Below are positions 53,104 through 60,597 of a stretch of DNA of 64,000 nucleotides, piece by piece; position 1 is the first letter of the stretch; each line of letters begins with the position of its first letter. Where the stretch lies: the NCBI GenBank assembly GCA_011125455.1, contig VKHO01000044.1, positions 1 through 64,000 on the forward strand. The letters are read 5' to 3'. Below the pieces are notes generated by a model that ran no database searches, had not been told where the DNA came from, and saw nothing but the letters and a program-made list of their open reading frames with translations. Origin of the DNA: Chlamydiales bacterium STE3 (GTDB lineage: Bacteria; Chlamydiota; Chlamydiia; Chlamydiales; Parachlamydiaceae). Made by a program: the position numbers and the translations under genes.

Positions 53104-53268
53104 CTAGTGCTCGCAGCATCTGCAGTCTTGATGTGACATCTTTAAGTCTTTTTGGATTGAAAGACCTTTGTTTTTTAAAAATTGATCGATCTGCAAAGCG
53201 AGTTCGCTTTGCGCAAGTTCATAATAGGCTGGTTGGTCTTCTTTGTCTTTACTTTCTTCTACTAACAT
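53104..53268 (-). CDS. Small Cys-tailed protein, 54 residues
   Basis: An ATG at 53268 with AAAGG about 9 bases upstream opens a 54-codon frame. The product is Glu/Asp/Gln-rich with a helical middle (YYELAQSELALQIDQFLKNK) and ends in DCRCCEH, a metal-ligand type cluster of three Cys and a His in seven residues. It is too short for standard gene finding. The frame is open, has reasonable composition and a good start, so I consider it a likely gene. Function unknown. Confidence 0.55.
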   Translation of the reverse strand: MLVEESKDKEDQPAYYELAQSELALQIDQFLKNKGLSIQKDLKMSHQDCRCCEH

Positions 53269-53617
53269 AAAATTAGCCTTTATTTTTTTAGGTAAAATAC
53301 CTTAACTTAAAAAAAAAATCAAGGGAGAAGCCGCTTTAAAGGATTTTCAAAAGGCGAGTAATCACCATTTTTGGTTTAAGTTTAGCAAAAAAAGACCACT
53401 TTTTTGCTAAACTGATATTTGCGTTTTAAGGTGGCTATGAGCGGAGAAGTCGATTTTTTTCTATCTCTTTGAATAAAATGAAAAATAAGATTAATATAAA
53501 TATAAATTCTTAACGAGATTTCTAGCTTGTTTCTAATTGATTAAGATTCCATAACCTGTTAGCTTTTAAAGGCTTAAAAAATTACCGCTTATTTATAGAC
53601 AAAATTGAGCAATTTTA
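53269..53617. other. Intergenic region before nrdR
   Basis: No gene. It contains a short AGGTA/TACCT inverted repeat (53290-53302) near the small minus-strand gene's start and the strong 14-bp hairpin described next. The rest is AT-rich leader for nrdR with no certain promoter. Confidence 0.5.
53379..53413. terminator. Perfect 14-bp inverted repeat
   Basis: AGTTTAGCAAAAAA (53379-53392) pairs with TTTTTTGCTAAACT (53400-53413), loop AGACCAC. With the A/T-rich top of the stem and flanking T-rich sequence it resembles a terminator, but there is no gene ending close to it on either strand. It may instead be an operator or transcript-end of a short RNA. Confidence 0.45.
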
Positions 53618-54139
53618 ATGAAATGTCCTTATTGCCATCATAGTGAACTCAAGGTGACTGATTCACGTGAAGCCACAGAAATGAATGCTATTCGTCGAAG
53701 AAGAGAATGTTTAAATTGCTTGAAGCGGTTTACGACCTTTGAAACGATTGAATTGATAGTTCAAGTGCGTAAAAGGGACGGGACCTATGAGGACTTTCAA
53801 CAACAGAAACTCATTAATGGGCTAGATGCAGCTTGTCGCCACACGACAATTAGCCATGACCAGGTAATTACCCTTGCCTCTACAATAACGCAGGAGCTTT
53901 TACAGCTCCAGGTGAGAGAAATTAGTACAAAGGAAATTGGTGAAATGATAATGAAGCACTTGCAAGCTTTAGATCCAATCGCCTATATTCGCTTCGCTTG
54001 TGTTTATAGAAGGTTTAAGGAGATTAGCGAGTTAATGAATGCAATTAAAGGCATTTCATCAGATGAATTGGGAAGTCTAGAAGTTTCTAAGGAACATCAG
54101 GAGAACACAAATGGCACTGAAAAAAACAGAAGTAGCTAA
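53618..54139 (+). CDS. nrdR: NrdR transcriptional repressor of ribonucleotide reductase
   Basis: NrdR is an ATP/dATP-sensing repressor. The 173-residue product has an N-terminal zinc ribbon (CPYCHHSELKVTDSREA and CLNCLKRFTTFE) and an ATP-cone domain (VRKRDGTYEDFQQQKLINGL, then YIRFACVYRRFKEISELM). The tail after residue 150 is extended compared with short NrdR forms. It overlaps dksA by 29 bases. The group nrdR-dksA-lspA matches CT406-CT408 of C. trachomatis by memory. Confidence 0.94.
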   Translation: MKCPYCHHSELKVTDSREATEMNAIRRRRECLNCLKRFTTFETIELIVQVRKRDGTYEDFQQQKLINGLDAACRHTTISHDQVITLASTITQELLQLQVREISTKEIGEMIMKHLQALDPIAYIRFACVYRRFKEISELMNAIKGISSDELGSLEVSKEHQENTNGTEKNRSS

Positions 54140-54476
54140 ATTTAAAAAAAAGTTAGAAGAGCTTAGAGCTCAGATGAGTCGCACACTCCAGGGAGCGGCG
54201 GCGGAAGTGAAGACTCCTGATGAAGCCACAGGATATTCTCAGCACCAAGCAGATCAAGGTACAGATGACTTTGATCGAACAATTAATTTGGAATTGACTG
54301 AACAGGAATACAATGTCCTTAGACGAATAGATCGTGCACTTGAGAAAATCGAAGAAAATACTTATGGGATCTGTGATGTGACAGGAGAAGAAATTCCTAT
54401 GGCTCGCTTGGAAGCCGTTCCTTATGCAACAATGACCGTTAAGGCACAGGAAAAGTTAGAAAAAGGGCTTATTTAG
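54111..54476 (+). CDS. dksA: DksA/TraR-family protein with degenerate zinc finger
   Basis: DksA-type proteins bind RNA polymerase through the secondary channel. The 121-residue product has the coiled-coil half (KKKLEELRAQMSRTLQGAAA, TGYSQHQADQGTDDFDRTIN) and the end GICDVTGEEIPMARLEAVPY. A canonical DksA zinc finger has four cysteines; here only one remains (Cys in GICDVTG), and the partner positions are Thr or Ala. This is a family trait of chlamydial DksA by my recollection, not a new defect. Two lines of evidence place it: the coiled coil and the location between nrdR and lspA. Confidence 0.88.
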   Translation: MALKKTEVAKFKKKLEELRAQMSRTLQGAAAEVKTPDEATGYSQHQADQGTDDFDRTINLELTEQEYNVLRRIDRALEKIEENTYGICDVTGEEIPMARLEAVPYATMTVKAQEKLEKGLI

Positions 54477-54500
54477 TAAGTGTTTAAGAGTCGATGCCAC

Positions 54501-54998
54501 ATGAGTTCTTTAAAGTTGCCGCTATTGCTGATCAGCGTTGTGCTCTTATTGGATATATTCACTAAATTCCTTACGCATCAGTATCTGCCACAAATGAACC
54601 ACCATTATTGGTATCCATATGGTGGGATTGCTGTCATAAGAAATTTTTTCGGGATTGAATTTTCGATCAGCTATGCTACAAATAAAGGAGCCGCTTGGGG
54701 AGTTTTCTCTCATTACCAATTCCTGCTCCTGCTATTGAGAATGGCTCTTATTGGTGGCCTTATGGGATATTTTTTGTTAAGGCAAAGGGGGCTTTTGCAG
54801 CAATCCTGCTTGGCCCTCATTCTGGCAGGTGCCATTGGGAATGTGATCGATTATTTTATTTATGGCCATGTTGTGGACATGCTCCATTTTGTTTTTTTTA
54901 GCTATGATTTTCCTGTTTTTAATTTGGCAGATACAGCCATTTTCTTAGGAGTATGTGGTTATTTTCTGACAACTTACAGAGAAAAGCAAATAGCATGA
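54501..54998 (+). CDS. lspA: Lipoprotein signal peptidase II
   Basis: The 165-residue membrane aspartyl peptidase cleaves prolipoproteins. It has four membrane helices and the conserved blocks AGAIGNVIDYFIYGHVVDML (first catalytic Asp) and FPVFNLADTAIFLGV (second Asp). ATG 54501 is chosen (MSSLKLPLLL); GTG 54480 would add seven residues and has a poor binding site. The stop overlaps the next gene's ATG (ATGA). Follows dksA by 24 bases. Confidence 0.93.
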   Translation: MSSLKLPLLLISVVLLLDIFTKFLTHQYLPQMNHHYWYPYGGIAVIRNFFGIEFSISYATNKGAAWGVFSHYQFLLLLLRMALIGGLMGYFLLRQRGLLQQSCLALILAGAIGNVIDYFIYGHVVDMLHFVFFSYDFPVFNLADTAIFLGVCGYFLTTYREKQIA

Positions 54999-55690
54999 GC
55001 TCTATTGAATCCATTTCTCTCAATAAAGTGCCCTCTTTTCAAGCATCAAAATGGCTGCATATCATGCTTCTTTGTGATACAGTTGAATTGAGGGAGCTTT
55101 TTTCTACATTTGGGGACAAAGTAATTGTATCCGTTGCGGGGGTAAATAAAGAGGGCGAAGAAATTGTCCCGCAGGATAAATTTTTAGAAAACTATGCCAA
55201 TTACATCGATCTTCTAAAAAATGGCCAGCCGTTTACACCCTCGCAGCTTCACCAGTGGTTTACTTCAGCTATTTCTGTAGATCTGCAGCATTATCGCAAA
55301 ATCCCTGTTGGGAATAATGAAAATATTATTCGCATTGTCTACCCTGTTTTGCAGATAAAACCTCATTGGTTTGATTACTCAATGACGGATCAAAAAATTC
55401 GATCGAATACATTTGGTTTGGATAATATCTCATGGGGGTTGCAGTTTTCCTACCCTCAACTTTTTGAAGATCCTTATACTAAACAAATTCATAAAGTTTT
55501 TTCCGAAGAGCAGTTCTCTAATACGAAACTTTTTAAAAGTTTACAGCGGTGGATGCGAAAATACTCGAGAGTAACATCCTTTCAGGTCGGAGATCGATTA
55601 ATCAATGCTCCTATTCGCACGGGAAACAACAGTTTTTCTTGGGTGAATGCCCATCCTAGCCTTGCTAAAAAGGGCATGCATGTCAAGTAA
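54995..55690 (+). CDS. Hypothetical protein in the lspA-cinA operon
   Basis: The 231-residue product has no membrane helix or signal. It contains HIMLLCDTVELRELFSTFGD and PVLQIKPHWFDYSMTDQKIR, and a basic end (RWMRKYSRVTSFQVGDRLIN). I do not recognise a domain. The ATG overlaps the lspA stop and the end overlaps cinA by 11 bases, so it is a tightly coupled member of the unit. Likely a chlamydia-specific conserved protein. Confidence 0.75.
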   Translation: MSSIESISLNKVPSFQASKWLHIMLLCDTVELRELFSTFGDKVIVSVAGVNKEGEEIVPQDKFLENYANYIDLLKNGQPFTPSQLHQWFTSAISVDLQHYRKIPVGNNENIIRIVYPVLQIKPHWFDYSMTDQKIRSNTFGLDNISWGLQFSYPQLFEDPYTKQIHKVFSEEQFSNTKLFKSLQRWMRKYSRVTSFQVGDRLINAPIRTGNNSFSWVNAHPSLAKKGMHVK

Positions 55691-56900
55691 CTTGGTGGAA
55701 ATTGTAGCAATAGGATCGGAGCTCCTTACTGGATTAGGCGTTAATTCGAATGCTTCTTTTATTAGCCGCAAGCTTTCTGATCTTGGCTTCCACGTTCAAC
55801 GGCATACCGTTTTGCCGGATGATGCCGATAGTTTAAGGGAAGGCCTTGCTGAAGCATTAAGTTGTAACGTGCTAGTGATTGCAACCGGTGGCTTAGGGCC
55901 TACCTTGGATGACCTTTCCAAGGAAGTGGCAGCTGAACTGTTTGATTCCTCACTCTCTTTTAATGACGCGCTTGCAAATGAATTAAGGTCGCGCTATGGG
56001 GAAATTACTACACTCTCCAACCAAGCAACCGTTCCCGATAAGGCGTGTCTTCTAAAAAATCGTTTGGGCACTGCTCCGGGCTTTATTTTTTCAAGTAAGA
56101 GGGGAACGCTGGTTTTGCTTCCCGGTGTACCCAATGAAATGAAAGAAATGTTCTGCTCAGAAGTACTGCCTTTCTTAAAAAAACATTTCAGCCATCAAGA
56201 GAATCTTTTCAAAGAAGAGCTATACTTTGGTCACTTCTATGAGTCTAAAATAGATCCTTTTCTAAAAGAGCTAAAAGAACAGTATCCTGAAGTCCAATTT
56301 GGACTTTATCCTAGAAATGGTTTGATCACAGTTCAATTAAAAGGTTTTGAGCCTTACAGTCTTTCAAAAATTGCTGCACAAATAAAAACTGAGTACAAGG
56401 AACATCTTTTTGATGCTAAAAATGGTTTAATTGAAGAAGCAGTATTGGAGATTTTTAAGGAAAAAGGTGTGAGCCTAAGCGTCGCTGAATCTTGTACAGG
56501 TGGCGCTCTTTCGGCACGGATAACTTCTTTGTCTGGAGCTTCTGCATTTTTCCTAGGGGGCGTCATTTCCTACTCTAATCAGATAAAGCAAGAAGTGCTT
56601 GGGATTAGACAGGGTCTTTTGCAGGAAAAAGGTGCGGTAAGTAGAGAAGTGGCAATTGCTATGGTAGAGGGTGTCGAAAAAATGACAAGGAGTGACTTTA
56701 GTGTTGCTGTGACTGGTATCGCTGGGCCTGCTGGGGGAACTGAGGAGAAGCCAGTAGGGACTGTCTTTATTGCGATTAAGGAAAAAGAAAAGATTCCACA
56801 GGTTTACCCATTACAGTGTCATGGTTCTAGACCTATGGTTATTGAGCATTCTGCCAATGTAGCACTTTCCGAGCTTTACTTTTTAGTAAGGTCGTCTTAA
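55680..56900 (+). CDS. cinA: CinA-like nicotinamide-nucleotide amidase / competence-damage protein
   Basis: The 406-residue protein has two domains. The N-terminal MoCF-type domain shows VEIVAIGSELLTGLGVNSNA and VLVIATGGLGPTLDDLSKEV. The C-terminal amidase domain has SVAESCTGGALSARITSLSG, SYSNQIKQEVLGI and FSVAVTGIAGPAGGTEEKPV. CinA removes amide from NMN and salvages NAD. ATG 55680 overlaps the upstream gene; the wider frame from 55647 is not needed. All key residues appear intact. Confidence 0.93.
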   Translation: MSSNLVEIVAIGSELLTGLGVNSNASFISRKLSDLGFHVQRHTVLPDDADSLREGLAEALSCNVLVIATGGLGPTLDDLSKEVAAELFDSSLSFNDALANELRSRYGEITTLSNQATVPDKACLLKNRLGTAPGFIFSSKRGTLVLLPGVPNEMKEMFCSEVLPFLKKHFSHQENLFKEELYFGHFYESKIDPFLKELKEQYPEVQFGLYPRNGLITVQLKGFEPYSLSKIAAQIKTEYKEHLFDAKNGLIEEAVLEIFKEKGVSLSVAESCTGGALSARITSLSGASAFFLGGVISYSNQIKQEVLGIRQGLLQEKGAVSREVAIAMVEGVEKMTRSDFSVAVTGIAGPAGGTEEKPVGTVFIAIKEKEKIPQVYPLQCHGSRPMVIEHSANVALSELYFLVRSS

Positions 56901-56960
56901 AATCTTCATTTGCAAAACTTTATTCGAAGACTTGCCGTAACAGAAGGCTTAAATACTATC

Positions 56961-57827
56961 ATGTCAAAAGATCTCTCTTATTCCTTAATCGATAGTGGCA
57001 ACGGTCGCAAACTAGAAAGGTTCGCTACATTTCTGATCGATCGTCCTTGCGCACAAGCACTTTGGAAGCCTACCTTGCCTGCCAAGGAGTGGCAAAAAGC
57101 CCAGGGGTTTTTTACACGCGAAGGGGAAGCCAAATGGCAGAGAAAAACTGCTTTGCCAGAAAACTGGCAGGTAGAAATCTCCAATGTGAAATTTAAGATT
57201 TCTCCTACAGACTTTGGCCATCTCGGTGTATTTCCCGAGCAACGTCCATTTTGGGCTTGGATGCAGGAGACGATAGTGCGAGAGAGGCAGAAAAATAAAA
57301 AGTCGATCGATGTCCTAAATCTTTTTGCTTATTCTGGAGGCTCCACTTTAGCCTGTGCTCATGCTGGTGCTGAAGTTTGCCATCTTGACGCATCTAAAGC
57401 TATTGTGGGCTGGGCAAGGGAAAATGCTTTCATCAATCAATTAGGACAAGCTCCAATTCGCTGGATTATTGATGATGTATTCAAATTTCTAAAGCGTGAA
57501 TTGAAGAGAGGGCGTCTTTACGACGCAATTATTTTAGATCCGCCAAGCTTTGGAAGAGGGGCGAAGGGGGAGGTCTTTAAAATTGAAGATGAAATTCAAG
57601 AACTTTTGCAGGCCTGCAGGGATCTTTTAAAACCTGATCCACTTTTTGTGCTATTCTCCTGCCATACACCTGGATTTACCCCCGTTGCTATGCATCACCT
57701 TTTAGAACAGACTATGCAAGAGATCAAGGCAAAGGGACAAATTGATTGTGGGGAGATGGTTTTAGAAGGGGAGCAGGGTGTTTTTTCTGTTCCCAGTGGA
57801 ACATTCGCGAGATGGCAAAAATGTTAG
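56961..57827 (+). CDS. Class I RNA methyltransferase (RlmI/RlmKL type)
   Basis: The 288-residue enzyme has the RlmI-like SAM domain: VLNLFAYSGGSTLACAHAGA (motif I), VCHLDASKAIVGWARENAFI (motif II), AIILDPPSFGRGAKGEVFKI (motif IV, DPPSF) and LFVLFSCHTPGF. Such proteins methylate 23S rRNA cytosine or guanine. A PUA-type N-terminus typical of RlmI is not seen; the N-terminal 100 residues differ. I prefer ATG 56961; TTG 56910 is possible. It overlaps the next gene's start by 16 bases. Confidence 0.85.
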   Translation: MSKDLSYSLIDSGNGRKLERFATFLIDRPCAQALWKPTLPAKEWQKAQGFFTREGEAKWQRKTALPENWQVEISNVKFKISPTDFGHLGVFPEQRPFWAWMQETIVRERQKNKKSIDVLNLFAYSGGSTLACAHAGAEVCHLDASKAIVGWARENAFINQLGQAPIRWIIDDVFKFLKRELKRGRLYDAIILDPPSFGRGAKGEVFKIEDEIQELLQACRDLLKPDPLFVLFSCHTPGFTPVAMHHLLEQTMQEIKAKGQIDCGEMVLEGEQGVFSVPSGTFARWQKC

Positions 57828-58621
57828 AAATTAGTAGTTTGCAAAATCCCAAGGTTAAACAGGCTTTGCAGCTTTGGGAGCGAAAAGAGCGGGAAAAGAC
57901 AAATCTTTTCCTAATTGAGGGTTTTAGAGAGCTTTCTCGTGCTATTGAAGGCGGTCAAAAAGTAAAATGGCTATTTTTTTGCCGGGATTATTTTTTGGGA
58001 GAAAATGAAGATGATCTTATTCAGCAGATTGAACGCACCGATGCTGAGATTTTTTCCTGTACAAAAGCAGTATTTAAAAAGCTTTCTTATCGGGATCGTC
58101 CGGATGGACTTCTGGCTGTGGCTGAACAAAGCCACTTAACCCTAGGCGTCTTTAAACAATCTCTGGGGGATAATCCCTTTATTATTGTTGCTGAAGCGAT
58201 TGAAAAGCCAGGAAACTTAGGCACGATTTTGCGATCTGCCGATGCGAGTGGTGTGGATGGTGTCATTGTTTGTGATCGTTGTACGGATATTCATAATCCA
58301 AATGTTGTACGATCAAGTGTCGGTACATTGTTTACTGTCCCTGTTTTTGAAGCTACAAGTGTAGGGGTGATTCGCTGGTTGAAACAAGCAGGGATTGCCA
58401 TTGTGGCGGCGACTCCTCATGCTGTTGAGGAATATACAGATGTTAACTTAAAGGGCCCAGTAGCTATTGTCGTTGGTACAGAGCAGGTAGGCCTTACTCA
58501 AAATTGGATGGATGAGGCGGATATTCAAGTAAGAATCCCTATGCATGGCATTGCTGACTCTCTTAATGTCGCTACAGCGACAACACTTCTCCTTTATGAA
58601 GTTCTAAGACAGCGCAAATAA
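57812..58621 (+). CDS. SpoU/TrmH-family RNA 2'-O-methyltransferase
   Basis: The 269-residue knotted (SPOUT) methyltransferase shows an N-terminal L30e-like substrate domain (LEISSLQNPKVKQALQLWER and TNLFLIEGFRELSRAIEGGQ) and motifs 1-3: IIVAEAIEKPGNLGTILRSA, VIVCDRCTDIHNPNVVRSSV, IVVGTEQVGLTQNWMDEADI and IPMHGIADSLNVATATTLLL. Target is rRNA or tRNA ribose. Start at ATG 57812 (a GGAA lies 9 bases upstream). It stops one base into the following ATG (TAATG). Confidence 0.9.
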   Translation: MAKMLEISSLQNPKVKQALQLWERKEREKTNLFLIEGFRELSRAIEGGQKVKWLFFCRDYFLGENEDDLIQQIERTDAEIFSCTKAVFKKLSYRDRPDGLLAVAEQSHLTLGVFKQSLGDNPFIIVAEAIEKPGNLGTILRSADASGVDGVIVCDRCTDIHNPNVVRSSVGTLFTVPVFEATSVGVIRWLKQAGIAIVAATPHAVEEYTDVNLKGPVAIVVGTEQVGLTQNWMDEADIQVRIPMHGIADSLNVATATTLLLYEVLRQRK

Positions 58622-59292
58622 TGGAAATTCTCTTTGAGGACAATCACCTGTTTGTTGTGAATAAACCTGCGGGAATTCCTACACAGGATGTTCCAGGTAT
58701 GGCAAATAGCTTAGAAGCACAAGCTAAGAATTGGATTAAAGAACGCTATCAGAAGCCGGGCGCTGTCTATCTTCATGCGATCCATCGGTTAGATAAACCT
58801 GTAAGCGGTGTTGTTGTTTTTGCTCGAACAAGCAAAGCGCTTTCACGTTTAAACGAAGAAATTCGAGCAAAAAAAACCAAAAAAAACTATCTTGCGATTG
58901 TTGAGGGGGCTGTTACCCCTTCTCAAGGACGACTGGAGCATTACTTGTTCCACGGGGAGCACAAGGCGGTTTTGTCAAATGCTAAACATGGGCAAGAGGC
59001 TCGTTTAACCTACTTAGTTTTGCAAAAGGCGAGTCAAAAAAGTCATGTCTACATTGCGCTTGATACAGGAAGATATCACCAAATAAGAGCACAATTTAGC
59101 TTCTCAGGCCATCCTATTTACGGGGATCAAAAATATGGCAGTTCCTCCCGTTTTAAAGAAAATGCCATTGCTTTACATCATTATCGTTTTATCATTGCCC
59201 ACCCTACCACAAAAGAGGAAATGGTTTTCAAGGCACCTTGTTCGTTTATGACGGATGATTTGCTGACTTTTCTTCCTCAGGAAGAATATTAG
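58621..59292 (+). CDS. RluA-family pseudouridine synthase
   Basis: The 223-residue product isomerises uridine in rRNA or tRNA. The catalytic motif with its Asp is in HAIHRLDKPVSGVVVFARTS, and the later blocks KKNYLAIVEGAVTPSQG, ALDTGRYHQIRAQFSFSGHP and ALHHYRFIIAHP are also family-typical. It has no S4 domain. It matches CT723 of C. trachomatis by memory. Coupled to the TrmH gene and overlapping the end of the convergent gene by 47 bases. Confidence 0.92.
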   Translation: MEILFEDNHLFVVNKPAGIPTQDVPGMANSLEAQAKNWIKERYQKPGAVYLHAIHRLDKPVSGVVVFARTSKALSRLNEEIRAKKTKKNYLAIVEGAVTPSQGRLEHYLFHGEHKAVLSNAKHGQEARLTYLVLQKASQKSHVYIALDTGRYHQIRAQFSFSGHPIYGDQKYGSSSRFKENAIALHHYRFIIAHPTTKEEMVFKAPCSFMTDDLLTFLPQEEY

Positions 59293-60454
59293 GCATCGCT
59301 GGCATAGCCGTTAACACACTCTGTAGCGTCTCAAACTCATTAATCACACGGTCAATGTTCTGAACGATAATTGGCGTGTCTTGATGTTTGGCCATTTTTT
59401 CGGTACCAAATAGTTCTTTCATATCGAGGAATGGTTGTAGGAGTATCCGAATGTTCGTCTTTTTATCTCTTCGGAAAGTCTCCTTAGCAATCGCATCCAG
59501 GGTATTAACAATGCTTAAAAAAGGAGGTTGAAGTTCAAGGTAGGAGACATCGAATTCTTTTGTGATGGCCTTAACAATCTCTAGCAATGTAAGACTTGTC
59601 TTCACCCCAATTTCTTGAAAACCTTGAGTTTGAGCCTCTTGGCCCAAGCGGCTTAAAAAATGAATAGGGTAAATCGCCATGGAAATATCGTATTTGGCTG
59701 CGGAAACGGCTGTCTTGCCCAATGCTGTAATGATCGCACTGCAAACTGTTTCCAAACGGTTTTTTAGGGAATGATCAAAGACCATAGAGAAACGCTGAAG
59801 AATGTAGAAAAGAATAAATTGGACTGTGTCTTTAATACCTAGCTTTTTAAGTTCCTTACTCTCATCTACATGCCCAAGACTTTTATAAGAATCTAAAAAG
59901 ATTGTTGTAATATGGCGTAGTTCAGAGATCGCTTCATTTCCAAGGGATATACTGTTGCGGTTAATAGAGACAATCGCCATTTCGGAAAATGCATCGATAT
60001 TGTCGCATAATTCCGCTACTTTGTTATTTTCAATATCCTTTCGAGTATCATGAGTTAACATCTTGACAACTTGAAAGGGATCTAAGTAGTGCAGCGTGCG
60101 TCGAAGCATCAAGACTAATAGGTCGATCCCTATGCCACAGAAAACAATCCATAAGCTAGTGAGATAAGGAGGTTTTAAAAATATCATCAAAATCGCTAAA
60201 AAAGGAAGAAGGAGGGCCCCGATAAGAGCACAAAGTAGCAATCTATCTTTTTTATAAAGGCAAAAGAGTCTCGGAGTGATTTGTTGAGAGGCAACTTGCA
60301 GAGGGGTATAACTTAAAATGATAGAGAATCCGGGTAAGATGAAAAGCACTATTCCCACTCCTGCCATCACAAATTCTGTTGAGTTGCTCACAAGAGTTTG
60401 ATCATTGTAATTAGCTAAGAGAAAACCCAAGATCATGGAGATAATCGTAAACAT
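59246..60454 (-). CDS. Multi-pass membrane protein with long soluble domain
   Basis: The 402-residue product has two N-terminal helices (about 1-20 and 28-48), two more around 75-92 and 98-115 (LCALIGALLLPFLAILMIFL and LTSLWIVFCGIGIDLLVLML), then about 280 helical soluble residues (VKMLTHDTRKDIENNKVAEL, LGNEAISELRHITTIFLDSY). It resembles DUF2254-type proteins in layout, but no signature is seen. The end overlaps the RluA gene by 47 bases on the opposite strand. Confidence 0.75.
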   Translation of the reverse strand: MFTIISMILGFLLANYNDQTLVSNSTEFVMAGVGIVLFILPGFSIILSYTPLQVASQQITPRLFCLYKKDRLLLCALIGALLLPFLAILMIFLKPPYLTSLWIVFCGIGIDLLVLMLRRTLHYLDPFQVVKMLTHDTRKDIENNKVAELCDNIDAFSEMAIVSINRNSISLGNEAISELRHITTIFLDSYKSLGHVDESKELKKLGIKDTVQFILFYILQRFSMVFDHSLKNRLETVCSAIITALGKTAVSAAKYDISMAIYPIHFLSRLGQEAQTQGFQEIGVKTSLTLLEIVKAITKEFDVSYLELQPPFLSIVNTLDAIAKETFRRDKKTNIRILLQPFLDMKELFGTEKMAKHQDTPIIVQNIDRVINEFETLQSVLTAMPAMPNILPEEEKSANHPS

Positions 60455-60597
60455 AAATAATCCTTAAAAAGATCGATTTTCTTTAGAAAGTCCAAAATTC
60501 GTTCAAGTCTAAGTTATGCAATAAGGTGACAATAAGTATCTATATAAACTTTTTGCGAAATCCTGTAAAAAAAAGTTTGTGAAAGGTGAGATGCGCT

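Noticed and set aside
38309-53311. 15-base identity AAATACCTTAACTTA at about 38310 and 53297
   Set aside because: Fifteen-base matches are expected several times by chance in 64 kb of AT-rich DNA, and contexts differ.
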